From the NCBI GenBank assembly GCA_029567325.1, contig JAKQLF010000239.1, forward strand, positions 1 to 34,182: a stretch of 34,182 bases of DNA, written 5' to 3'. Position numbers and translations under genes: made by a program. Origin of the DNA: Bacteroidota bacterium (GTDB taxonomy: Bacteria; Bacteroidota; Bacteroidia; Chitinophagales; Saprospiraceae). This document shows positions 8,107 through 16,900 of the stretch, in pieces (positions within the stretch are counted from its first letter, which is position 1; the number at the start of each line of letters is the position of its first letter). A model generated the notes under the pieces. That model saw nothing but the letters and a program-made list of their open reading frames with translations. It ran no database searches and had not been told where the DNA came from.

Positions 8107-9054
8107 TTATTTTTTCACTACCAATACAGAATTCTCAATTCCACCCATATAATGTTGGATCAATTTATTGGTTGGGTCGATTATCCAATCACCGTCGACA
8201 ATAAATTTATAATAGTGTTTGCCCGGTGGCAATTTCAAAACGTATTTCCAACCCGTAGTTGTTTTTGTCATTTTAAATGCAGACTCATTCCAACTATTGA
8301 ATGAGCCTGAAAGAATTACTTTTTTTGCCTTTAAATATCCTGGCAAGGTGAAGGTGAGTTCCTTACCCACTGACAAAATGGAGTTGAGCGTACCGTATTG
8401 ATTTTCTACTACATTTTTGGTTGTTGGATCGTGCATCCATTGGCCATCTGCAATAAATTTGTATTCATAAAGCCCAGGAGGAATTTCCATAACAATCTTC
8501 CAACCATCAGCTGTTTTATTCATTTTGATGGCGTGTTCATTCCAATTATTAAATGAACCGGCTAAGATCACTTCTTTGGCTTTGGTAAATCCTTTCAAAT
8601 TAAATATGGTATTTCCGCGAGGATTTACAGAAACAGATTTTGGCGTAAGATCAATAGTCTCTCCTTTTTTGGAAGCGAGAGCTTCTGAATATGGCATTTT
8701 CCAATAAGCCGCATCGATCATAAATTTATCACCAACATCCATTTTTTCGTTGAAGTCACTGAGACTTCTGTGCAGTTCAAATTCATTTTTGCGGACTTGT
8801 TTAGTTAATTTCCAACCGTCTTTAGTCCATGGATAAGGAGCACCTTTGGCCAGACTTTCTTTGAGTTTATATTTTTCAAAATCAACAATTGGTAAACACT
8901 GGTCTGACGTTTTACCAATACAAGCATCATGAAATCTGAAAACTACTTCCCCATCGACGATGACATATTCTGCATAAGGCTGCGTTTGGCAGTTTGCTTT
9001 ATTCAATGGAAAAACCACGATCATTAGAAATAATATGACAAAATGTTTGATCAA
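8107..9054 (-). CDS. Secreted protein with two CBM48/AMPK-type glycogen-binding domains
   Basis: A 315-residue protein with an N-terminal signal peptide (hydrophobic core at residues 4-17, likely cleavage near 22). Residues about 25-145 are unassigned. Two similar beta-sandwich domains follow, at about 150-229 and 233-315. Each has the AMPK-type glycogen-binding pattern: VILxGSFNxWNExAxKM, then GWK, a PPG turn, YKFIxDGxW and a DP motif. Known members bind alpha-glucans through the Trp and Lys residues. No catalytic domain is present, so it is a binder or partner rather than an enzyme. It begins with TTG in a TTGA overlap with the protease gene stop, which means translational coupling. Its location, periplasm or outside, is not decided by the sequence. 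Confidence 0.8.
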   Translation of the reverse strand: MIKHFVILFLMIVVFPLNKANCQTQPYAEYVIVDGEVVFRFHDACIGKTSDQCLPIVDFEKYKLKESLAKGAPYPWTKDGWKLTKQVRKNEFELHRSLSDFNEKMDVGDKFMIDAAYWKMPYSEALASKKGETIDLTPKSVSVNPRGNTIFNLKGFTKAKEVILAGSFNNWNEHAIKMNKTADGWKIVMEIPPGLYEYKFIADGQWMHDPTTKNVVENQYGTLNSILSVGKELTFTLPGYLKAKKVILSGSFNSWNESAFKMTKTTTGWKYVLKLPPGKHYYKFIVDGDWIIDPTNKLIQHYMGGIENSVLVVKK

Positions 9055-10016
9055 GGACGCTCTGTTTTAAAACTGTGAATGTATAATTTGTTTTTGCGAT
9101 AGTTGATGCTCATGATCCAAGGAGCTAAAAATTCATACCCCAGAATGCCGTCAAGTTTTGTTTTATATATCGTGTCAAAATTTTCTAAATTCCCTAAAAG
9201 TGTAGACATACCAGCACATTTAAACTTTTCAAAAACCTGAACACGATACATTCTGCCGGCAATGGCATTCCTTTCTTTGCCGTCTGCACCACTTATTTTG
9301 ATGGTTCTCAATATTTGAAACTCACTCATGATGTCCTTGTTTCTATTGATATCAAGTAGATTGATTTCGCCACCTGTATCAATGCCCATTCTTTTGGTTA
9401 CACCCTTTACATCAACAGTAATCACTGGTATAAAATTCCCAAGTTGGAAAGTCAAACTATCCACCTTCAGCGTGGTATGAGGCAAAACATCCAAAATCTC
9501 CCCTGATTTATCAACTTGTGATAATGTGAGATACCCTTCCCGATAATTAAACATGGTTTCAAAACCTTCCAGAATGTCATAACCAATGAGGCCCAGAATA
9601 CGTATTTTTTTACTTTCTTCTATCTTCTCCAGAGAAATGACGTCTGCGCGTAAGTCAGTAAAATTGATCTCCTCAATGTCCATAGTAACTTTACTTTGCC
9701 TCCCTAAAATGGAAATTGCACCACCAAGCCCGTAAGCAACTTCTGCGGTCACGTCAGCTCCAGTAAAATACTTGCTATTTAGTACTAAAGTTTTAGCACC
9801 AGTATCGATGACCAATGCACCTTTTTGGTCATTAACAGTTGCTTCCACCAAGATGAGTCCATCTTTTATTTGAATTGGAACTATGAAACTAGATGTGTTT
9901 AGTGAATTGCCTTTGAGTTGGATAGTAATACCTGATATCACTTCACTTTTTGCCATTGGTAACAAAAAGAGCCAAAAGAGAAAAGTGTATGTGAAGCGTA
10001 TTTTCAAGTGCCACAA
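9051..10016 (-). CDS. Secreted two-lobed retropepsin-like aspartyl protease
   Basis: A 321-residue protein with a signal peptide and two aspartyl protease half-sites. Lobe 1 has VIDTGAK (Asp71) and later LGLIGYDIL near 131-139; lobe 2 has GIDTGGE (Asp213) and DGILGYEFL near 292-300. Each pair of DTG and hydrophobic-Gly loop is the signature of one retropepsin fold, so one chain could form a complete pepsin-like active site (Asp_protease_2, PF13650 type). The first possible start is TTG at 10016. A second TTG at 10007 gives a more typical signal peptide (MKIRFTYTF) and may be the real one. The upstream TTGATTTG is one mismatch from the -7 element and would leave almost no leader. The substrate is unknown. 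It is coupled to the CBM48 gene by a 4-base overlap. Confidence 0.8.
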   Translation of the reverse strand: MWHLKIRFTYTFLFWLFLLPMAKSEVISGITIQLKGNSLNTSSFIVPIQIKDGLILVEATVNDQKGALVIDTGAKTLVLNSKYFTGADVTAEVAYGLGGAISILGRQSKVTMDIEEINFTDLRADVISLEKIEESKKIRILGLIGYDILEGFETMFNYREGYLTLSQVDKSGEILDVLPHTTLKVDSLTFQLGNFIPVITVDVKGVTKRMGIDTGGEINLLDINRNKDIMSEFQILRTIKISGADGKERNAIAGRMYRVQVFEKFKCAGMSTLLGNLENFDTIYKTKLDGILGYEFLAPWIMSINYRKNKLYIHSFKTERP

Positions 10017-10110
10017 TTAATGCAAATCAATATTACGAAATTTCATCATTTTGGCGAGAGGGATTTTTTACTAATGAAGTGAATTACTAGACTAAACAGT
10101 TATCAATAAG

Positions 10111-10893
10111 TGAAGATCGAAGATTTAACACATTCGATCTTTGTGAACTTTCCAAAGAGATGAAGATCGAAGATTTAACACATTCGATCTTTGATTCCAG
10201 GCTAAAGGAGTGAAGATCGAAGATTTAACACATTCGATCTTTGTGAACCACCCAAAGAGATGAAGATCGAAGATTTAACACATTCGATCTTTGTAAACCA
10301 CCCAAAGAGATGAAGATCGAAGATTTAACACATTCGATCTTTGCGAACTTCCCAAAGAGATGAAGATCGAAGATTTAACACATTCGATCTTTGATTCCAG
10401 GCTAAAGACGTGAAGATCGAACATTTAACACATTCGATCTTTGCGAACTTCCCAATGACATGAAGATCGAACATTTAACACATTCGATCTTTGTGCTCCT
10501 CCCAAAGAGATGAAGATCGAAGATTTATCACATTCGATCTTTGTGAACTTCCCAATGATATGAAGATCGAAGATTTAACCCATTCGATCTTTGTAAACCA
10601 CCCAAAGAGATGAAGATCGAAGATTTAACACATTCGATCTTTGTAAGCCACCCAATGAGATGAAGATCGAATATTTAACACATTCGATCTTTATGAACTT
10701 CCCAATGACATGAAGATCGAAGATTTAACACATTCGGTCTTTGTAAGCCACCCAATGAGATGAAGATCGAAGATTTAACACATTCGATCTTTGATTCCGG
10801 GCTAAAGGAGTGAAGATCGAAGATTTAACACATTCGATCTTTGTGAACTATCCAAAGGGGCGAAGATCAAACATTTAACACATTCGATCTTTG
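10111..10893. repeat. Sixteen 50-bp tandem repeats, each with a 9-bp dyad
   Basis: Units start every 50 bp exactly, from 10111 to 10861. Each has a conserved core of about 33 bp in which AAGATCGAA and TTCGATCTT form a perfect 9-bp inverted repeat around an 11-base centre (GATTTAACACA), followed by a variable tail of about 17 bp. I count two substitutions in the 288 arm bases (units 13 and 16) against six in the 176 centre bases and many in the tails. The period is not a multiple of three and no long frame crosses the array, so it is not coding. Tails recur among units, so this is not CRISPR. It fills the space between the protease promoter region (its 5' flank 10017-10110 holds nothing else) and the gatB stop, from which it is 3 bp away. 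Confidence 0.95.
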
Positions 10894-10896
10894 AAA

Positions 10897-12330
10897 TTAT
10901 AAAAGCGCCTTTAAAACTTTCTCATTCACCAATTTAGGATCTGCTTTTCCTCCTGCTTCTTTTACCACTTGGCCAACAAAAAAGCCAATGAGTCCTTTTT
11001 TCCCAGACTTGTATTCTTTTACTTTATCTGGAAAGTCTGCCATAATTTTATCAATGATGGCGTCTACGAAATCTTGGTTTTCGCTGGTCAAAAGATTGAG
11101 TGAAGCTGCTAACTTGGCTACCGATTCATTCTGATTGGTCAGTAATTCAGGTAGAAGGTTTTGATAGGCTGCGGATTTGGAGATTTTTCCAGCACTTATC
11201 AAATCTATTAATTCTGCAATTTGTGATTGAGTGAGCACTTTGGTGATGCTAATGCCTTTCTCTTTTGCTTCTGGTAATAATTTGAGCACTACCAAATCCG
11301 CCAATTCTTTTTTGTTATTTACGTTTTGGCTCAGAGAGATATAATCAACTCCGTAGCTCTTTTCTTCAGTCAATATCTCTGCATGATGGCTGGCTAATTG
11401 ATGGTCATTGATCAAAGTCGTTTTGAGCGTATCTGGAAGATAGTCTATCGTTGCACCAATTTGGGCTATTTTTTCTGGACTCAAGAGAATAGGCGCCAAG
11501 TCAGGTTCTGGAAAATACCGGTAATCATTTTCCGTCTCTTTTTTCCGCATAGGTCGTGTTTCTCCTTTTTCAGGATCAAAAAGCATCGTGGTCTTGTGGA
11601 TCACTTCTCCACGCTCCAACATTTTTATTTGCACCGCCGACTCATATTCTACAGCCGTTTTAGCAAATCTTTTGGAGTTGACGTTTTTCACTTCGCGGCG
11701 CTCGCCATATTGTTCTTGGCCCATTGGTCGCACAGAAATGTTGCAATCACATCTGATCGAACCTTCTTCCATATTTCCATCAGAAACATCGAGGTATTGG
11801 ACCACTTTTTGCATGTAGGCCATGAAATCATGGACCTCCTGGCCTGATCTGAAATCTGGCTCGGTTACTAATTCTAGTAGTGGAGTTCCAGCTCTGTTAT
11901 AATCAATCAAGGAATAGTTATCTGATTGATCATGACTTGACTTTCCAGCATCTTCCTCCATGTGAATGTGATGAATTCGAATGGTTTTTTCTCCATCTCC
12001 GGTAGGGAAAGTCACCTTACCTCCTACACAAACAGGTCGACCATCCTGGGTAATTTGATAACCTTTTGGAAGATCTGGATAGAAATAATTTTTGCGATCA
12101 AAGTAATTGTATTCATTGATTTGGCAACCTAGAGCTAGACCAAGTTTCACTGCTTTCTCTAAATGTGCAATATTTCCAACGGGTAATGTTCCAGGTAAAG
12201 CCAAAGTCACTGGGCTGATGTTTTCATTTGGAGAAAGATTGAATTCATTCTTCTCTGGACCAAATGCTTTTGCCTTTGTGTTCAACTGGATGTGTACTTC
12301 CAAACCAATTACCGTCTCGTATGCACTCAT
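10897..12330 (-). CDS. gatB: Asp/Glu-tRNA amidotransferase subunit B
   Basis: The GatB subunit of GatCAB, which phosphorylates and amidates mischarged Glu-tRNA(Gln) and/or Asp-tRNA(Asn) using ammonia from GatA. It has the usual 477 residues. It begins YETVIGLEVHIQLNTKAK and includes the kinase-site block DRKNYFYPDLPKGYQI, HMEEDAGKSSH, the DYNRAGTPLLELVTEPD motif and SIRCDCNIS. The C-terminal YqeY-like tRNA-binding tail ends near VNEKVLKALL. The four zinc-binding cysteines found near residues 20-45 in many GatB proteins are absent (KAFGPEKNEF, then ISPVTLALPGTLP), as I recall for other Bacteroidota. gatA and gatC are not in the window. The gene lies 53 bp after the DUF3667 gene, probably on the same transcript, and its 3' end abuts the repeat array. 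Confidence 0.96.
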   Translation of the reverse strand: MSAYETVIGLEVHIQLNTKAKAFGPEKNEFNLSPNENISPVTLALPGTLPVGNIAHLEKAVKLGLALGCQINEYNYFDRKNYFYPDLPKGYQITQDGRPVCVGGKVTFPTGDGEKTIRIHHIHMEEDAGKSSHDQSDNYSLIDYNRAGTPLLELVTEPDFRSGQEVHDFMAYMQKVVQYLDVSDGNMEEGSIRCDCNISVRPMGQEQYGERREVKNVNSKRFAKTAVEYESAVQIKMLERGEVIHKTTMLFDPEKGETRPMRKKETENDYRYFPEPDLAPILLSPEKIAQIGATIDYLPDTLKTTLINDHQLASHHAEILTEEKSYGVDYISLSQNVNNKKELADLVVLKLLPEAKEKGISITKVLTQSQIAELIDLISAGKISKSAAYQNLLPELLTNQNESVAKLAASLNLLTSENQDFVDAIIDKIMADFPDKVKEYKSGKKGLIGFFVGQVVKEAGGKADPKLVNEKVLKALL

Positions 12331-12383
12331 ATAAAATTATGTGTCTGATGATGGCGCAAACTTACAGAATAGATTATATACCA

Positions 12384-13412
12384 TCAAATGAAAAGCAGAC
12401 TGATCGCACTGACAAACAAAACACACATGCAATAGATAAAGACATAGGCAATCAACAAAACCGATAATCTTAAGAAATATTTGAACCAACTATCTTTATA
12501 AAAAAGTCTGATACTCACCGGTACGTACAAAATAGCGATCGTAGATCCTATTCCTCCCAATGTATCGGATGAAATCCAAGATTCTGGTATGATGGAATTC
12601 ATTAGAATTAAAATGGTCATCAGTAGAAATAGACCCGAGTGAACGTAAAGATTGAAAGTAAGATGCTCAATAAAATAATGTTTGTGTCGCCAATAAACCA
12701 ATTTTGCAAACATTGCCATCAAAATGGTATTGATGATAAAAGCCCAGGACAAATTATTGATCAAAAATTTGGTGCTTCCGATAGGATTGAAAACGTATTT
12801 CATGTATTGCTTCAGAACAATTTTATCCAACCAACTAGTGATGTGTTTCTCCTTGATGATGCTATCAGCTGATTTATAATAAATATCCTGCAGTGATACT
12901 TTTTTCAATACATCAGATATTGAAGTAAATTCAAAAATACTATCCTGCGTATCTCCAAACATTTCAGTTCGCATTTTCCTAATCGCGGCAGTATCGTTCA
13001 TGTATTTGACTACCAATGTATCAAACTGTGCTCTTTTTACAGCTGATTCTCCTCTGAGCGTTGAACTATTCTTTGCCAGTTGATCCAAGTTTGGCAAAAA
13101 GTACATAAATAAAGCAAATAATAAAAAAATCGAAAAAAGGAATGTTTGTGAGGGCAAAAAATATGATTTGCGGCGTCCAGCAATATATTCCTTAGTCAAA
13201 AAGTGTGGTCTGTAAATGTTTTTTATAGTACGAAAAAACCGAGAATTAAAATTGAAAATGTTTGAAAATAATTCAGTAAAAATGTGCTTGGCAGATAAAT
13301 CACTGGACAATCTGTGTTGACCACAATTGGAGCAAAATTCCTCTTGACCAGCAAAGGGTTGTTGACAATTGAGGCAGTAGTTGTGTTTGGGATCTGGTTT
13401 TTTACTCGCCAT
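12384..13412 (-). CDS. DUF3667 zinc-ribbon membrane protein
   Basis: A 342-residue protein with an N-terminal zinc ribbon (Cys13, 16, 27 and 30, in CLNC and CSNC) and a conserved block running from HIFTELFSNIF through the TIKNIYRPHFLTKEYIAGRR stretch, which is characteristic of DUF3667 (PF12412) in Bacteroidota. About five hydrophobic segments follow: one right after this block, near residues 92-110, and four in the C-terminal half. The soluble region between about 115 and 205 is probably outside the cytoplasm. The function is unknown. The gene lies just upstream of gatB on the same strand. The only promoter candidate is the near-match TAAATTTTG, about 10 bases before the start. Confidence 0.8.
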   Translation of the reverse strand: MASKKPDPKHNYCLNCQQPFAGQEEFCSNCGQHRLSSDLSAKHIFTELFSNIFNFNSRFFRTIKNIYRPHFLTKEYIAGRRKSYFLPSQTFLFSIFLLFALFMYFLPNLDQLAKNSSTLRGESAVKRAQFDTLVVKYMNDTAAIRKMRTEMFGDTQDSIFEFTSISDVLKKVSLQDIYYKSADSIIKEKHITSWLDKIVLKQYMKYVFNPIGSTKFLINNLSWAFIINTILMAMFAKLVYWRHKHYFIEHLTFNLYVHSGLFLLMTILILMNSIIPESWISSDTLGGIGSTIAILYVPVSIRLFYKDSWFKYFLRLSVLLIAYVFIYCMCVLFVSAISLLFI

Positions 13413-13922
13413 ATGCTATTCAAAATTTACTTTCGTAAATATACCATACGAATATAGATTTGGCCCTTTTCCTAATGCAAATTTAGTCGAAAGCATTATC
13501 ATTCAATTTAAACTTGGTGCACATGAAGCATTTAAGTCAAAAGAATCCCACTACCTGACCTATTTGTAAGATTTCTCTATTGAATTAAGAGCGCTGCTTT
13601 TACTTCAAAAATGAGCCTCGTCAGATTTAAAATGTCTTTAGTTTTTTATTCAAAAGTGAATAACTGTATAGTTACTTAAAAATTATAAAACAGAAACCAT
13701 TCACGAGTAATTTCCAATACTCGAAACCAAATATTACAAAATCATACAATATTTAATCACTACTATTTCAACAGTTTAAAAGACTTGCTTAAAATATTCG
13801 GCACAATAATTGCACTACATTAGGTAGTCATATTAGCAAATTTTATAATATGTTATATATTGTTGAAAATGAGCTGATTATGAATTATAACCACACGTAG
13901 TAATCATATAAAATTTTATCCG
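13413..13922. other. Divergent intergenic region
   Basis: About 510 bp of very AT-rich DNA between the divergent DUF3667 and T9SS-protein genes; it must carry both promoters. No clean TAnnTTTG was found before the T9SS gene. A 62-codon plus frame (13381-13569) overlaps the DUF3667 start and shows no protein character. No RNA gene or repeat was seen. Confidence 0.5.
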
Positions 13923-16900
13923 ATGGATATTGGATTTGCAATATTGAGCAGGTTGAAAGTAAAATTCTCAAAAATAATATTGAGTAGCGCCATATTATTT
14001 TTTGGAATTTCACTTTGGAGTCAAGGTGAAGTAAATTGCGCCGGGCCGATTACTGTATATAATCAGCCAGGACTATGCGGAGCTACCGTCACTATTCCCA
14101 GTTTTTGTGAAGGTCAGCCAGCAAACACTAGCTTTTATACTGTGGGAATTCACGATGTAACCATCAATTGTGGGCAAACTGCATGCGTGGTGCGTGTAAC
14201 AGTTTTGGATGGAGAAGGACCAATCTTTCCATCATGCGGACCCATATCAATTACCTTGACATCTGGTGCCTGCGGACCAAATGCACTTGAATTAGTGCAG
14301 CCAATAGACAACTGTGATGCGCTTGGTGCTTTGAGCATTTTACCAGCAAATGGCAACCCTTATCCAATCAATCATGAATTTGGACCTGGTTTTTATAATT
14401 TATCATACATCGTGCGGGATCGATCCAATAACTCCAGCACTTGTTCATTTGGCTTGACAGTTCTTGGAGTGCCCAACAGAGTGACTTCAATCACATGTTA
14501 TAAAGATCTCAACTTATCTGTTGATCAAAACTGTGAAATCGTTGTAACACCTTTGATGATGTTGGAAGGCGGACCTTATGGCTGCTTAGACGAATATATT
14601 GTAACCGTTTTTGACCCTAATAATAAAGCCATTGGCAATACCATACCTTATAAATACTTAAATCAACCTTTGAGAACTGAGGTATTATCACCAGACGGCA
14701 ATCGTTGCTGGGGATTGGTTACTTTGGAAGATAAAGCACCTCCTGTTTTGGAATGCGAACCCGTTTATACCACTTGCAAAGGAGATATCAAACCAGGATC
14801 TCCTTTACCCACAAGAATCACCTACAAAGCACAAGCCACCGATAGCATCATACCAGCAGGAGCTCCCGTAACCAGAACTTTCAATGTGGATGTATTTGGT
14901 TTAAACGATGGCAGCATTACGGATATAAACGTGCTTTTAGATATACAACACACCAATATTTCTCAATTATCAGCAAAGCTAATGGCACCAGACGGGACCA
15001 TGATCCAATTGTTTAATGGAATCGGTAGCTGTACCAACGACGATATTTACGTGTTTTTTGATGATGAGGCCACGCTCACAAATGCCCAGCTTGATGATAG
15101 TTGTGGTACAGTTTCTCCAGCAGTTGATGGAAGGTATCGACCTTTGCAATTATTGGCAAACCTTGAAGGAATAGATCCGTCAGGTATTTGGCAATTTATC
15201 ATTACTGATAGCGGAGCGAGTGATGGAGGCAAAATCAATAGTTTGCAAATTACTTTTGAACAAACAGGTAATACCATTGCCTTCCCAACCAGCAATGACA
15301 TTACTTATCAAATGACTGCCAAACAGACTTTTTTGGTACAAGGAATAGACAATTGTACAGATGCAACTTTGACTTATAAAGACAGTATCCAGAAACTTGA
15401 TTGTACGAGTCCATTTGAATCCATCATTTACAGAACTTGGCACGGTGAAGACAAGTTTGGCAATCAAGCCATCCCTTGTACACAATTGATCTATGTCTAT
15501 CGCAACGATATTTCATCTTTAATTTGGCCCAAAAACTTTGATGATCAAGATACTGCTTCTCTTTCGTGTTTACTTTTCCCAGATACCATACCAGGACCAG
15601 TAGTAACCGGAAAGCCTCATGGCGACTTCTGCAGTACGGTCCAAGTTTTCCCATATGAAGATGTATATTTTCCAGGATGCGGCAACAGTTATAAAATCTT
15701 GAGGAGATGGAAAGTCAATGATTGGTGCACTGGTCGGATACTTTTTCATGATCAGATCATAAAGGTGGCGGATCATGACGGACCTGAATTATTGTGTCCA
15801 AATGATACCATAGTTTCTGCGCAATATGACGAATGTACCCTTGACTTCAAACCAAAACGCCCTACAGTACTGCGAGAATGTTCAGATAGCATTTATTTTG
15901 AATTGAGCTATTATGTACCCTACGAAGATGAAGAAGTAGATTTTTCTGAGGTGATTTTTTCCAGAGATGGTGTCATTGGAGATTCCATTATTTTAGATCT
16001 GGCTTTTGGAGAATATTACATCAAATGGATCGCAGTAGACGAGTGCCGAAACCAATCTGAATGTATTCAAAAGGTTACCATCAATGATCAAATCTCACCT
16101 GTTGCAGTTTGTAAACAATTTACAACTGTGAGTATCGGAGCAGCAGGTGGTGCAGAGGTTGATGCAAGAAGTTTTGATGATCTTAGTTATGACAATTGCG
16201 AAATTGTAAAATACGAAGCTGCAAAAATGGTAGACATATGTAACAACATGCCCAATGTCTTCAAAGAAAAATTAAGATTTTGCTGTGAAGAAGTTGGAAA
16301 ATCCATCATGGTTGCCTTCAGGGTTACAGATGCATCTGGCAACAGCAATACCTGTATGGTAGAAATAAAAGTAGAAGACAAACTTCCACCTTACCTGATT
16401 TGTCCTGACGATATTACGATCAATTGTACAGAAGATTATCGAGATACGAGTATCACAGGTTTTCCATTATATGGAGATAATTGTGCTGTCACAGGTCCGC
16501 CAACTTTCAAAGACTCAGTCAAAATCGATCAATGCGGACGGGGACTTGTTATTCGTACTTGGTCTGTGATGGACAAAAGAGGTTATAAAACCACGTGCAA
16601 ACAGTACATTTATCTGATCAACAACAACCCATTCAGTGAAAAATACATCATCTGGCCTATGGATTTAGATACTAGTAATTGTACCGCCAATTTGCATCCC
16701 GATTCTTTACCAGTCAAATTTGCAAGACCCATCATCAATTACAGAGATTGCAGCCTGACAGCGGTGAATTATAAGGATCAGGTTTTTGAGTATGCACCGG
16801 GATCCTGTGTCAAAGTTCTTAGGAGATGGACAGTACTCGATTGGTGTAATTACAATGAAAAAGAACACCTAGGTATTTATGAACACGTGCAAATTTTAAA

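Noticed and set aside
10111-10893. CRISPR array
   Set aside because: Repeats are regularly spaced and contain a dyad, but the 17-bp tails are too short and are repeated among units, and no cas genes lie nearby.
11398-11847. 149-codon antisense ORF within gatB
   Set aside because: It is a shadow of the gatB frame; no domain is recognisable and gatB is certain.
13381-13569. 62-codon plus-strand ORF
   Set aside because: It overlaps the DUF3667 start on the other strand and shows no signal, domain or promoter.
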